Source: Nostoc commune NIES-4072
GTDB taxonomy: Bacteria; Cyanobacteriota; Cyanobacteriia; Cyanobacteriales; Nostocaceae
NCBI RefSeq assembly: GCF_003113895.1
Contig: NZ_BDUD01000001.1
Span: forward strand, 248,001 to 312,000
Length of the DNA: 64,000 nt
Direction of reading: 5' to 3'
Position numbers and translations under genes: made by a program. The notes beneath the pieces are model-generated. The model was not told where the DNA came from and did not search any database. It worked only from the letters and a program-made list of their open reading frames with translations. Below are positions 46,628 to 56,056 of this stretch, piece after piece; position 1 is the first letter of the stretch; every line of letters begins with the position of its first letter.

Positions 46628-47189
46628 CCAACATGTATTGAGGGAACGCCAAAAAATAAATTATCCAATTTTTGGAATCAAAACCACTTTTTCTCCCCCT
46701 GCTCCCTGCTCCCCTGCCCTAAAAGCGACGCACCAGAAAGCGGTTAGATAATTTTTATAACTCAAATTAGGATTGCCATACCCTTTATTTGTTGCCTGAC
46801 TTTGCCTTTCATATTAAAATTTGGGAGTAATACTTTTGGTTAATACAGTCAAACGTTCAATTCGGATATTGAAGATGCGCCCCTGCATGTCTGATTTCCT
46901 TAATCACCCTATAGGATTTATCTTCTTCCATTTCCAACCCTTTTTTTGCGGTGGGCTGTACTTATGGTAGGTGGGGGCAGGCGATCACGTAAGTGCGATC
47001 GCATCACTAGTTAATTATCTGTTAACGATCTACTGGATGCAGAGAGTTGGCTCGTATGTCATCCTAGATTAGGAGAGTTAATTTGGTGATGTCTTTGGTT
47101 TTAGTATTGAAAGGCTTTTTCCTTTTAGTATTTACAGACTACTCAGAGAAATTAAAATCTCTACACAGTGATGATTTTGGAGAGAATCG
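46628..47189. other. intergenic region upstream of the RNA-binding protein gene
   Basis: About 560 bp. It contains a pyrimidine-rich CTCCCTGCTCCCCTGCC stretch near 46693-46717 and two HIP1-like sites near 46980. An AT-rich leader precedes rbp. Cyanobacterial rbp genes are often cold-regulated through long leaders, but I cannot show a specific structure. Confidence 0.45.
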
Positions 47190-47513
47190 ATGTCAATTTA
47201 TGTAGGTAACCTCTCTTATGACGTTACACAAGAAGATTTAAGTGGTATTTTTGCAGAATATGGTACTGTAAAACGGGTTCAAGTACCTACTGACCGTGAA
47301 ACAGGTCGTCCACGCGGCTTTGCTTTTGTGGAAATGGGAACCGAAGCTGAAGAAGCAGCTGCCATTGAAGCTCTCGATGGTGCTGAGTGGATGGGTCGTG
47401 ACCTGAAAGTGAATAAGGCTAAACCCAAAGAAGATAGAGGTGACAGAGGTTCCTTTGGTGGTGGTAGAGGAGGATACGGCGGTGGTGGCGGCGGTGGACG
47501 CAACCGCTACTAA
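47190..47513 (+). CDS. rbp: RRM RNA-binding protein with glycine-rich tail
   Basis: The 107-residue protein has one RNA recognition motif (1-80), with RNP2 [10 protein letters not shown] and RNP1 RGFAFVEM. A Gly/Arg-rich tail follows ([18 protein letters not shown]). This is the Rbp family of cyanobacteria, often induced by cold and thought to act on mRNA. The ATG at 47190 has GGAGAGAAT upstream. Ribosomal protein S21 follows after a terminator, an arrangement known for rbp genes in Anabaena. Confidence 0.94.
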   Translation: MSIYVGNLSYDVTQEDLSGIFAEYGTVKRVQVPTDRETGRPRGFAFVEMGTEAEEAAAIEALDGAEWMGRDLKVNKAKPKEDRGDRGSFGGGRGGYGGGGGGGRNRY

Positions 47514-47550
47514 TGTTGGAAACAAAAAAATTTACCTAGAGTCTTAAGGT

Positions 47551-47574
47551 CAGACAAGGTGTCTGTCTTTTTTT
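47551..47574 (+). terminator. rho-independent terminator between rbp and rpsU
   Basis: A 6-bp stem CAGACA/TGTCTG with a 3-base loop is followed by TCTTTTTTTT. It lies 38 bp past the rbp stop and before rpsU, so read-through would set the S21 level unless rpsU has its own promoter. Confidence 0.8.
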
Positions 47575-47629
47575 TGTAATGTTAGTGCTTCCATAGCCAT
47601 TGATGAAGTCAACTTAGTTAGGAGAGATA

Positions 47630-47818
47630 ATGACCCAAGTAATTGTAGGTGACAATGAACACATTGAATCAGCCTTACGGCGATTTAAGCGAGAAGTTTC
47701 CAAGGCTGGAATTTTTCCAGACATGAGAAAGCATCGCCATTTTGAAACGCCCCTAGAAAAACGCAAGCGCAAAGAAGTTGCCAAGCACAGACAAAGTAAG
47801 AGAAGCTTTCGTAACTAA
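47630..47818 (+). CDS. rpsU: 30S ribosomal protein S21
   Basis: This 62-residue basic protein reads [47 protein letters not shown], the typical S21 sequence, with a basic C-terminal tail. The ATG at 47630 follows TAGGAGAGATA. It lies downstream of rbp. A foldback MITE is inserted immediately after its stop codon, with the target duplication starting at the last stop-codon base. Confidence 0.96.
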   Translation: MTQVIVGDNEHIESALRRFKREVSKAGIFPDMRKHRHFETPLEKRKRKEVAKHRQSKRSFRN

Positions 47819-47827
47819 GGGCTGACA

Positions 47828-48004
47828 CAATACGTACGGTTAAGGAATTTCTTGGTTGAGGCAGGCAGGGGGGCAGAGGGAGAAGAGAAGCAGGGGGAGC
47901 AAGAGGAGAAGCTGTTCTTGATACAAGAATTACTGAACAATAACTTTCTTTCCTCCCCTGCCTCCCCTGCATCCCCTGCCCAAGAGCTTATCCGAACCGT
48001 ATTG
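47828..48004. mobile_element. CAATACG foldback MITE, copy 3, with 10-bp target duplication
   Basis: The 177-bp unit begins CAATACGTACGGTTAAGG and ends CTTATCCGAACCGTATTG. It has a G-rich left arm (GGCAGGCAGGGGGGCAG) and a C-rich right arm (CCCCTGCCTCCCCTGC), so it is strongly self-complementary. It is flanked by perfect direct repeats AGGGCTGACA at 47818-47827 and 48005-48014. Confidence 0.9.
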
Positions 48005-48029
48005 AGGGCTGACATAGATATAACGAATG

Positions 48030-48060
48030 CCCTCATAAAATCTATGAGGGTTTTCCTTTT
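48030..48060 (+). terminator. terminator downstream of rpsU and the MITE
   Basis: An 8-bp stem CCCTCATA/TATGAGGG (48030-48037 with 48043-48050) is followed by TTTTCCTTTT. It was probably the original rpsU terminator before the MITE was inserted upstream of it. Confidence 0.75.
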
Positions 48061-48127
48061 GGCTATTTTAAAATCAGGAAACCTAAAGAAACGCTAAAAT
48101 CAAGTCAGCCTTTGTATTGTAGCGGTT

Positions 48128-49888
48128 GTGTCTCACATCACTCAGAGGGCGGTTCACTGTATAAATCCTGATTGTCAACGTCCTTATCCTCAGCCTTGGG
48201 GAAACAAATTTTGCAACAGTTGTGGCGCACCGCTAGAACTGTTAGACCGCTATGTTCCACTTCAGGCTTTGGGGTCGGGAGGATTTGCTCAAATTTACAC
48301 GGTTTGGGATGAAAAAACTCAAACAGAGAAAGTGCTGAAGGTGTTGATAGAAGATTCACCAAAGGCACTGGAGTTATTTACCCAAGAAGCGGCGGTTTTA
48401 TCTAGTTTGAACCATCCAGGTGTCCCCAGAGTCGATGCCGAAGGGTATTTTCAGGTACAACTGTTTAACCCCAAACCGCACCAATTGTCTTGTCTGGTAA
48501 TGGAAAAAATTAATGGACGGACTTTAGAGGAGATATTAAAAAAGTTTCCCCAAGGCTGTCCAGAGGATTTAGTTTTAAACTGGTTTGCCCAAGCTGTACA
48601 GATTTTACAAGAATTACACAAACGTCAGATTCTTCACCGGGATATCAAACCTTCTAATTTAATGCTGGGCACTTCTTCGCCATCTTTAACCCCGTCTCAA
48701 GGGCAAACAGGGGGCGATCGCTTAGTACTAATTGATTTTGGAGGAGCAAAACAATTTAGCCCCTCTAAGCTGCGTTCTCAGTCTAGTTCCACTCGATTAT
48801 TTTCTTCTGGCTACAGTCCACCAGAACAAGTGACTGGAGGGATTGTCGGGCCAAGTGCCGATTTTTATGCCCTTGGTCGAACCATGATTGAACTACTAAC
48901 AGGCAAGTACCCGCTAGACTTAGAAGATCAGCAAACGGGAAAATTGCACTGGCGAACTACGGTAAATATCAACCCCCAACTAGCAGATTTGCTGGATGAG
49001 ATGGTGCAGGAGGATGTGCGATCGCGTCCAGCAAATGCAGCTATAATTCAAAAACGTTTGGCGAAGATTTCTCAACCATTACCGCCATCAGGATTATTTG
49101 CCCAACTGCGAGACAAGGGTAAGCTTGCTTCAACGCAAGTTTCCCAAAGATTTACACAGTTAATACAAACTATTGAACAAGTTTTAGCTAACTTTAGCCA
49201 AGCTGTAACCAAAACCGTTATTTTTATTGCTCAGACAATCATCAAAATTTTGCAAGCTTGTTTGGCGACGATTTGGGCGATGATTCTGGCTTATGTTGGC
49301 GCTTGTTTTGGTGCGATCGCAGGTTTTATTTTGGCATATCACACAAGCTTAGGTCGTCAGGTTGTGGAATTTATTTGGAATCAGCAAAACCAATTAGTGC
49401 CAAATACTCAACCCGTCTTGGGGGCAGATATTTTGGTATTCGTCGCCGCAGGCTGGGGAACCGCTTGGGGACTGACAGTATCCGGCTGTTTTGGTCAACA
49501 GCGACGCTTTTTAGTAGCGTCGCTGATGGGCATGATTAGCTATGGCTTCGGCTGGTTGATTTTGCAATTAATGACACCCAAAGATAGCGGTGAGGGCTTA
49601 GTGGCAGTGATTTTAGTGGGAGTTTGCCTACTTACCTTAAGTTTAGGACTTCGTAGCCATCACATAGTGTACGCTGTATTCGCTGCCTTTGGTAGTGCGA
49701 TCGCCTATGCAGTTTTGATTCTTTTGAGGTTAGCGCCTCCGATTTTCCAATTCTCTAGTCAACCAGGCTGGTCAGAGTTACAGTTACCTCTGATTTTTTT
49801 TGGTTCTGTGGGTGTCTTTATTAGCTTCTGGTTAGGAGTGAGTTACTACCTAATTGTTCCTGGATTGCGGTTTTTAGGGTGGCGTTAA
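48128..49888 (+). CDS. membrane Ser/Thr protein kinase with N-terminal zinc ribbon
   Basis: The 586-residue kinase has a zinc ribbon at residues 11-32 (CINPDCQRP...NKFCNSCG). The kinase domain follows at about 40-310: glycine loop LGSGGFAQIY, Lys in EKVLKVLIED, catalytic LHRDIKPSNLM, metal-binding LIDFGGAKQF, and SPPEQVTGG in the APE position. A hydrophobic half from about 360 has six or so membrane segments. The start is GTG at 48128. This architecture is common among cyanobacterial Hanks-type kinases. Three FHA proteins in the window are possible readers of such phosphorylation, though none is adjacent. Confidence 0.92.
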   Translation: MSHITQRAVHCINPDCQRPYPQPWGNKFCNSCGAPLELLDRYVPLQALGSGGFAQIYTVWDEKTQTEKVLKVLIEDSPKALELFTQEAAVLSSLNHPGVPRVDAEGYFQVQLFNPKPHQLSCLVMEKINGRTLEEILKKFPQGCPEDLVLNWFAQAVQILQELHKRQILHRDIKPSNLMLGTSSPSLTPSQGQTGGDRLVLIDFGGAKQFSPSKLRSQSSSTRLFSSGYSPPEQVTGGIVGPSADFYALGRTMIELLTGKYPLDLEDQQTGKLHWRTTVNINPQLADLLDEMVQEDVRSRPANAAIIQKRLAKISQPLPPSGLFAQLRDKGKLASTQVSQRFTQLIQTIEQVLANFSQAVTKTVIFIAQTIIKILQACLATIWAMILAYVGACFGAIAGFILAYHTSLGRQVVEFIWNQQNQLVPNTQPVLGADILVFVAAGWGTAWGLTVSGCFGQQRRFLVASLMGMISYGFGWLILQLMTPKDSGEGLVAVILVGVCLLTLSLGLRSHHIVYAVFAAFGSAIAYAVLILLRLAPPIFQFSSQPGWSELQLPLIFFGSVGVFISFWLGVSYYLIVPGLRFLGWR

Positions 49889-50036
49889 ATCAGTGAATAG
49901 TTATCAGTTATCAATTTTTAGCTAATAGCTGTTGAAGAACCCCATCCCAATACTGTGCAAATCTGCGATCGCCTAGAATCAGGAAGCTACTAACTCCTAA
50001 CTCCCTACTCCCTTTCAAATACAAAGGATACTTTAG

Positions 50037-50852
50037 ATGGTTGCCCAAATCCAAGAACTTGAAGCCCAGCACTGGGTTAAAACTCGTTCTTCTCTCGACC
50101 CTAGCGAATCTACTTTCCTGATTTGGAAAGGTAAAATTTACGCCTTTATCCCCGGTGAGAAAAAACAACTCTTGTTTAAGATGCTGGGATTGAGTGTTAG
50201 CAGATGTATTCCCACAGATGAGGGTAGCTGGGATTTTACTTCCAGGGAATTAACTTATTACCTCAACCCACAAACAGATGAAGTTTTAAGCAAATGGGAA
50301 AATCCTTGGACAGGTGAAACAGTTCCGGTGATTCACGTTGCTAATAATCCAGTGCAGGGCAAGTTTAAAGGAAATTTCCCCGCACAAGTAGATAATGACA
50401 GCACAACCTTTGTTTTTGATATATTTCCCTATTACCCCAATCCCTTAGCAGAAGACCCCAAATTTGCCGAATACAGCCCAAATCCAATTTATCAGGCAGC
50501 AGAATTATTTAAATTAACAGTGCCAACCGCAGACTTATTCAATACAGCCCTCTCCTCAGTTTCTCAACTCAAACTAAGCTGGGATCGGATTGGTCAATGG
50601 CTTCCCTGGATGAAAATGGGCGATCGCCCCGGTCAACTGATCTATAGTGCTGTTGGCAGCAAAGTCAATGGTTTAGCAGAATTGCCTCCACTGTTGCAAG
50701 ACGAAATTAATAACCGTATTCCTTTATATAAAAAAGCCCCAAAATCATTCATAGATGGAGAAGATATGACTTCGTGGTTGTATTTCCAAAAATACTTTCA
50801 AGCTTACTTAGCTGGTGAAATCTTCCCGCTTCCCCAAGCAGAAGAATTTTAA
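50037..50852 (+). CDS. DUF1838-like protein
   Basis: The 271-residue soluble protein (TFLIWKGKIYAFIPGEKKQLLFKMLGLSVSRCI, DFTSRELTYYLNPQTDEVLSKWENPWTGE, GLAELPPLLQDEINNRIPLYKKAPKS) looks like the DUF1838 family, whose activity is not established. The repeated pattern of a cut-off lipocalin-like beta region followed by WLPWMKMGDRPGQLIY is family-like. The ATG at 50037 follows a weak AAAGGATAC site. The small gene at 50891 lies about 40 bp downstream. Confidence 0.75.
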   Translation: MVAQIQELEAQHWVKTRSSLDPSESTFLIWKGKIYAFIPGEKKQLLFKMLGLSVSRCIPTDEGSWDFTSRELTYYLNPQTDEVLSKWENPWTGETVPVIHVANNPVQGKFKGNFPAQVDNDSTTFVFDIFPYYPNPLAEDPKFAEYSPNPIYQAAELFKLTVPTADLFNTALSSVSQLKLSWDRIGQWLPWMKMGDRPGQLIYSAVGSKVNGLAELPPLLQDEINNRIPLYKKAPKSFIDGEDMTSWLYFQKYFQAYLAGEIFPLPQAEEF

Positions 50853-50890
50853 ACTAGTAGCCCTGCAAAATTAATGACAATTTAAAGTTT

Positions 50891-51145
50891 TTGCTTTTAG
50901 AAGATTTTCAAACAGACCGCATAGAAAATCCGATTATTCTATGGGAGCGGGGAAATCTACTAACCTTAGCTGTTTCAGATAATCCACGAAATTATCCACC
51001 TTTTGACCCGCAGTGGATTGAACACACCATTCGTTTTTACTGCCAACTTCGCTCTAAATTAACAATACCAGAGTTGATTATCCACTCTCAAGCCGAAGCT
51101 GCCTCTACAAAATATCTACAATCAGTAATAGATAAGTTCAAATAG
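50891..51145 (+). CDS. small hypothetical protein, possibly frame-damaged at the start
   Basis: The 84-residue frame (LEDFQTDRIENPIILWERGNLLTLAVSDNPRNYPPFDPQWIEHTIRFYCQLR) looks like real coding sequence. Its only plausible start is a TTG at 50891 without a ribosome-binding site. An ATG at 50874 begins M-T-I and then stops, in another frame. One or two bases of change would join it to KFLLLEDF. Either the TTG is used or the 5' end carries a frameshift. I do not recognise a family. Confidence 0.5.
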   Translation: MLLEDFQTDRIENPIILWERGNLLTLAVSDNPRNYPPFDPQWIEHTIRFYCQLRSKLTIPELIIHSQAEAASTKYLQSVIDKFK

Positions 51146-51211
51146 CGAGAGTAAAACTCACGATTAATCCCTAACAAACATAGAACCTCTTCCTCTGCCC
51201 CTTTGCTTCCT

Positions 51212-52222
51212 TCAACCAAATTTCGCCTCTTGCCCTGAACAATCAAATAAATGTAAACCTAACCGTTGGGAAAGTTCTTCACACACCTTTACCCCCCGCA
51301 CACTGTTACCACGCACATCTAACAGAGGCGAAAAAACTCCAATGCCCATCTTATTGGGTACAACGGCGATAATCCCACCACAAATTCCGCTTTTCGCCGG
51401 AATCCCAATTTTATAAGCCCACTCACCTGCAAAGTTGTACATTCCGCAGGTATACATCACACTCAAAATATCTTTGATATAACGCTTATCTATCGCCTGT
51501 TCTTTGATAATAGGGTTAATACCTTTGTTAGCAAGGGTAGCCGCCATCACCGCTAAGTCTTGGCAATTCACCATCACAGCACACTGCTGAAAATAAAGAT
51601 CCAGCGACTCTTCAATATTCCGGTCAATCATGCCAAAGTTGAGCATCAGATGCGCCATTGCCCGGTTGCGATGTCCTGTACTGCGTTCTGAGGTAAAAAC
51701 TGAAATGTCAACGAACACATCGTGCCCAATATATCGCCGAAACATATCCAGCATTCGGTTGAGGCGTTCGGTGGGGCCGGAACCTTTAATTAAGCTGGTG
51801 GTGGCGATCGCACCTGCATTTACCATTGGATTATAAGGTCGCTTCGATTGCTCATCCAAAACAATCGCGTTAAATGCATCCCCCGTCGGTTCCACGCCAA
51901 CTCTAGTCAAAACGTAATCCAGTCCATGATCTTCTAAGGCAAGTCCATAAGCAAATACCTTGGAAATTGACTGAATGGTAAAGAGTTGGTCATAGTCTCC
52001 GACCTTGTAAACTTGACCATCTACTGTCACAATGCAAATGCTGAACAACTCCGGGTTTACCTTTGCCAGTTCTGGAATATATTTCGCTACTGCACCCTCC
52101 CCCAGTAACTTGTACTGAGAATGCAAATCCTTAAGAACAGCTAATAATGGCGATGGATTTATTTCTAAATCTCCTTGATGTGTTTGTGTGATCACGCTGA
52201 TAGCATTCCCCAAAATACTCAC
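51212..52222 (-). CDS. glsA: glutaminase
   Basis: Glutaminase converts glutamine to glutamate and ammonia. The 336-residue protein belongs to the serine-dependent, beta-lactamase-like glutaminases. It has the SxxK pair Ser85-Lys88 in [16 protein letters not shown], then [18 protein letters not shown] near 128, and a C-terminal [26 protein letters not shown] with [15 protein letters not shown]. The start is taken as GTG at 52222, but a downstream GTG with a GGGG element is possible. An imperfect palindrome (GTAGGGGTACAGC/TGTACATCCCTAC) lies just upstream, near 52233-52258. Confidence 0.94.
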   Translation of the reverse strand: MSILGNAISVITQTHQGDLEINPSPLLAVLKDLHSQYKLLGEGAVAKYIPELAKVNPELFSICIVTVDGQVYKVGDYDQLFTIQSISKVFAYGLALEDHGLDYVLTRVGVEPTGDAFNAIVLDEQSKRPYNPMVNAGAIATTSLIKGSGPTERLNRMLDMFRRYIGHDVFVDISVFTSERSTGHRNRAMAHLMLNFGMIDRNIEESLDLYFQQCAVMVNCQDLAVMAATLANKGINPIIKEQAIDKRYIKDILSVMYTCGMYNFAGEWAYKIGIPAKSGICGGIIAVVPNKMGIGVFSPLLDVRGNSVRGVKVCEELSQRLGLHLFDCSGQEAKFG

Positions 52223-53090
52223 TATATATAGTAGGGGTACAGCTGTACATCCCTACAGCTGCAAAGATTTTTCGACAGATAGTTTGCTTTAAAAAATCAT
52301 ATTTGAGCAAGTACTTAGATTATAAAAAGTCTAATGTGCTTTATGATACCTAATAATTTGAAGCTACAAGCGATCGCAAAGATTTCTTAATTTTTTTATC
52401 ATTCATCCTGAAAAATATTAAGTTGAGTATCTCCCTTTTTTTGATACTCAGTATTACTGTAATGCCAAGTTACATATATCACTATTTTTAGCCTAGTCAT
52501 GGAAAATAAAAGTCATGATTAATCTAAGTGGAAAAAACTTTGAAAAAAGATACTAAACCCAAATTAATTTACATAATTATTTAAGATGTAACTCATATCA
52601 TGGCTTATTCATAGAGAAATCTAAAGATTTTATAAAATAATTTATTTTGAGTATTTCTGCCGATGCCATTCAATTAAAGTTATATTATCTTCTAATTGGA
52701 AATAGTCAAAATAGATGTAATTTAAAATACACGGGTAGCGACGAGCCTTTATAACCGATGGGAATAGGGTATCGTCGCTTTAGCGTGCAATAAGCGTAAA
52801 GTTTTTTTAATAATTTTTGGACTTGCCAAAAAAAGCGTTACATAGCCAAAGTCCGCAATTGAGAAAGGTTTCACCCTAAAAATTGGAATTGAAATTGGGA
52901 AAGCTGCCAAGAATTACGCTAAAACCCTGATCCCCAAGCCAAAAGGTTCGTGCTAGTCTGTTGCAGTTATAAACAACAAAGTGAAAACGGAACGAATTCG
53001 AGTTTTTCAGGAGGGAAGTCACTTTCACAAAGTGAAGAATCCCGCGAATCATAAAACTTAAATTCTATAGTCGCTTTAAAAAACGGACGC
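52223..53090. other. long intergenic region, structured leader upstream of the rlpA-like gene
   Basis: The left part (52260-52700) is AT-rich and featureless. From about 52733 it becomes structured. AGCGACGA pairs with TCGTCGCT (52738-52781), and a GC-richer tract runs to the start codon at 53091. The RNA-like part is described separately. Confidence 0.6.
52900..53085 (+). promoter_or_regulatory. candidate cis-regulatory RNA (ydaO / c-di-AMP riboswitch-like)
   Basis: The leader contains ACGCTAAAACCCTGATCC near 52916-52933, then GGAGGGAAGTCAC near 53012-53024, and CCCGCGAATC near 53041-53050. This order is reminiscent of the conserved blocks of the ydaO class (CGCnGAAUCCUGA..., AGGGAAG...), which senses c-di-AMP and often controls cell-wall genes. 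The next gene is RlpA-like. AAGTGAAAAC and CACTTTCACAAAGTG add local hairpins. I matched this by eye only and several consensus positions differ, so the class is uncertain. Confidence 0.35.
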
Positions 53091-54191
53091 ATGAATCAAA
53101 GACATTTGTGGATTATTGTTACCCTGTCTATGGCTGCTTTGGGCATACCCTCAGTTGGTTGCACTCAAACCACCAAGGGAAATGCGCTAGCTTCCCAGAA
53201 ATCACTCGCCCCTGATGTGGTGAAAGTGGGAGAGTATCAATCCAGAGCAGGGAAACAAACCTTGGATGCTGTGATTACAGAAATTCATCCTCACAACGTT
53301 AAAGGACGTAAGGCGGCAACCCTTTTTATCCGAAATATACCTGTTCTCACCTTTTTGAGTTCTGTATCAAATACGAATCTTGAAACTAAAAAAGTTGGTG
53401 CAATTGGAAATGGGGGCGTACAAAAGTACGCCCTTATTGCTAGCAATTCATCAAATGAACTGGATACTGGCAGCGTAACAGATGTAAGTAACCAGATTAG
53501 CTCCGGTGACAATGACCCGGTTCAGATAGCTGGTGTAATAGCAGCAAAAATCAACCAGTTGAATCGGGAAAATGTGGACGGGAGTAAGATTACCGTAAGT
53601 TGGAAAGCAGGGGAAAAATCGACTGACAATCAAGCGCAAAACAAAAGCGCCCCAGTCCAACCAAATGGCGATCGCTACGTAATCAAAATTAATGGCGAAG
53701 AATTAGTCGAAATCAACGAAGGTACGCGATTAGCAGGTAGTACCAACAATCTGGCGCAAGATGCATTGCAAGCAACCAATCGCCTGCGAAGACTTCTAGG
53801 CAATGCATCTCCCTTAAAAGAGATTGCTAATTTACCACCAGTGCGTCTGCCAGAATCAATACAAAAGCTGCCTCAAGAGGCAGTTGGAGTAGTGCGAGCC
53901 ACTTTGAGAGGTATGGCTTCTTATTACGGCTATGACGGTTCTGGTAATCGTACTGCTAGCGGACAGAGATTTAACCCAGAAGGCATGACTGCTGCTCATC
54001 GCAGCTTACCCTTTGGTACAAAAGTCCGGGTAACCAACACCCGCAATGGTCGTTCTGTAGTATTGCGGATTAATGACCGAGGCCCATTCATTCGGGGTCG
54101 AGTCATTGACGTGTCTGCTGGTGCGGCTCGGATTTTGGGAATGATGGGTAGTGGTGTAGCACCAGTGCATATTGAAGTTTTGGGGAAATAA
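53091..54191 (+). CDS. RlpA-like septal-ring protein with double-psi beta-barrel
   Basis: The 366-residue protein has an N-terminal hydrophobic export segment with a possible lipobox (IPSVGC, Cys24). A poorly conserved middle follows. The C-terminal RlpA domain at about 275-366 contains GMASYYGYDGSGNRTASGQRF, TAAHRSLPFGTKVRVTN, VVLRINDRGPFIRGRVIDVS and GVAPVHIEVLGK. RlpA domains bind or cleave glycan strands at septa. Asp in NDRGPF and His in TAAHRSLPFG are conserved positions. No SPOR domain is present. The long structured leader upstream suggests RNA-level control. The ATG start is at 53091. Confidence 0.88.
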   Translation: MNQRHLWIIVTLSMAALGIPSVGCTQTTKGNALASQKSLAPDVVKVGEYQSRAGKQTLDAVITEIHPHNVKGRKAATLFIRNIPVLTFLSSVSNTNLETKKVGAIGNGGVQKYALIASNSSNELDTGSVTDVSNQISSGDNDPVQIAGVIAAKINQLNRENVDGSKITVSWKAGEKSTDNQAQNKSAPVQPNGDRYVIKINGEELVEINEGTRLAGSTNNLAQDALQATNRLRRLLGNASPLKEIANLPPVRLPESIQKLPQEAVGVVRATLRGMASYYGYDGSGNRTASGQRFNPEGMTAAHRSLPFGTKVRVTNTRNGRSVVLRINDRGPFIRGRVIDVSAGAARILGMMGSGVAPVHIEVLGK

Positions 54192-54360
54192 TCAAGTAGG
54201 GAGTAGGGAATAAGGAGTAGAGGATCAGCTTTTTCCCAATGCCCCATGCCCAATACCCAATGCCCATTCCCATAACAATTCCCCTAGTTCAATCATCTCT
54301 TCCCTCTCTTTCAGATATAAACTAACGGGGGAGGGATCGATAAGAACTAGGGGTATTTTT

Positions 54361-55965
54361 GTGCGCCTGCTGACAACAGTCGCAGCTTTACGCTGCTATT
54401 TAACTAAACGCTACTCAGAAAACAAGCTAATTGCGGTTACTGAGGATCTAAAACTAGATGAGATGACTGGCTGGTATCAGACCGCAGTCGGTCTGGTGCC
54501 AACGATGGGAAATTTGCATCAAGGTCATTTAAGCTTGATTCAACGGGCGCGGCAAGAAAATTCTACGGTGATTGTAAGTATTTTTGTCAATCCCCTACAA
54601 TTTGCTCCCAATGAGGATTATCAACGCTATCCCCGCACTTTAGAGCAAGACCAACAATTTTGCGAACAAGCTGGGGTAGATGCAATTTTTGCGCCGACTC
54701 CGGAAGAAATGGTAGTTCCCCAGAAGAGTATACAAGAATCAAAGGTTACACAAGTTATCCCCCCGTCTGCTATGATAACAGGCTTGTGTGGTCGTTCTCG
54801 GCAAGGTCACTTTCAGGGTGTTGCTACGATTGTGACCAAACTTTTCAACTTGGTACAGCCTGACCGTGCCTACTTTGGTCAAAAGGATGGTCAGCAACTG
54901 GCAGTTATTAAACGCTTAGTAGCTGACTTAAATTTGCCAGTAGAAATTGTTGGTTGTCCAACAGTGCGAGAAGCTTCGGGTCTTGCCTTCAGTTCTCGTA
55001 ATCAATATTTGACTGCAACGGCAAAAGAGCAAGCGGCGGCATTATATCGGGGCTTGCGACGCGCTGAAGCTGCTTTCCTGGCAGGCGATCGCAATAGTAA
55101 CAAGTTGATAGCACTAGTACAGCAAGAAGTGGCTATAGTCAACACGATTTTAGTGGAATATATTGAATTGGTTGAACCGACTACGTTAATGTCTTTAGAA
55201 AAAGTTCAGGAGGAAGGAATGTTGGCGATCGCAGCTCGTCTTGAGTCTACACGTTTGATTGACAATATTATATTGCGCGATCGTCAACCTATTATCGCCA
55301 TTGATGGCCCAGCCGGGGCTGGAAAATCTACAGTGGCGCGTCAAGTGGCAGCAAATCTAAATTTAGTGTATTTAGATACAGGAGCTATGTACCGGGCTGT
55401 AACTTGGTTAGTTCTGCAAAAGGGGATTGCTGTTGATGATGAGTGTGCGATCGCTGAATTAACTAGCAAGTGTAAAATTGAACTTACCCCTACCCAGGAT
55501 TTACAATCGTCGGTGGGGGTTTGGATTGACGGTATCGATGTTACCCAGGCAATTCGCACGATTGAGGTAACTTCTCTTGTATCTGCGATCGCGGCACAAA
55601 GCGCTGTCCGTCAAGCACTGGTTAAACAGCAGCAAAACTGGGGTAAAAAAGGTGGTTTAGTAGCGGAAGGGCGGGACATTGGTACTCATGTATTCCCCGA
55701 TGCCGAAGTGAAAATTTTCTTAACCGCCTCTGTGAGTGAACGCGCCCGTCGCCGCCAGGAAGACTTTCACAAACAAGGTCAACCCGAAATCAGTTTAGAT
55801 CAGCTGGAGCGGGACATTGCTGAACGCGATTGGAAAGATAGCACACGCAAAGTTTCTCCTTTGCAAAAAGCAGCAGATGCGGTTGAACTTCAAACCGATG
55901 GTCTGAATATTTCTGAAGTCACAGCACAAATTGTGAACTACTACCAGCAGCGTTTATCTCAGTAG
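54361..55965 (+). CDS. panC/cmk: fused pantothenate synthetase and cytidylate kinase
   Basis: This bifunctional protein of 534 residues is a fusion typical of cyanobacteria. The N-terminal PanC half joins pantoate and beta-alanine using ATP. It contains LVPTMGNLHQGHLSLI with His53 and His56, FVNPLQFAPNEDYQRYPR, and YFGQKDGQQLAVI. The C-terminal half from about residue 313 is cytidylate kinase with P-loop IAIDGPAGAGKSTVARQVA, YLDTGAMYRAVTWL and GRDIGTHVFPDAEVKIFLTA. The start is GTG at 54361. The link of coenzyme A and nucleotide metabolism in one chain has no proven logic. Confidence 0.95.
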   Translation: MRLLTTVAALRCYLTKRYSENKLIAVTEDLKLDEMTGWYQTAVGLVPTMGNLHQGHLSLIQRARQENSTVIVSIFVNPLQFAPNEDYQRYPRTLEQDQQFCEQAGVDAIFAPTPEEMVVPQKSIQESKVTQVIPPSAMITGLCGRSRQGHFQGVATIVTKLFNLVQPDRAYFGQKDGQQLAVIKRLVADLNLPVEIVGCPTVREASGLAFSSRNQYLTATAKEQAAALYRGLRRAEAAFLAGDRNSNKLIALVQQEVAIVNTILVEYIELVEPTTLMSLEKVQEEGMLAIAARLESTRLIDNIILRDRQPIIAIDGPAGAGKSTVARQVAANLNLVYLDTGAMYRAVTWLVLQKGIAVDDECAIAELTSKCKIELTPTQDLQSSVGVWIDGIDVTQAIRTIEVTSLVSAIAAQSAVRQALVKQQQNWGKKGGLVAEGRDIGTHVFPDAEVKIFLTASVSERARRRQEDFHKQGQPEISLDQLERDIAERDWKDSTRKVSPLQKAADAVELQTDGLNISEVTAQIVNYYQQRLSQ

Positions 55966-56004
55966 TAAGCTGTTACGCATTTAATTTGTACATTTACTTG
56001 ATGA

Positions 56005-56035
56005 CTGATGACTGTTGACGGTTAACAGTCATCAG
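56005..56035 (+). terminator. hairpin after panC/cmk, repeat-derived
   Basis: A perfect 12-bp stem CTGATGACTGTT/AACAGTCATCAG with a 7-base loop lies 40 bp past the stop. It is made of heptamer-like CAGTCATCAGTCAG repeats that continue to 56056. It lacks a T-run, so termination may be inefficient. Confidence 0.55.
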
Positions 56036-56056
56036 TCAGCAGTCAGCAGTTAACAA

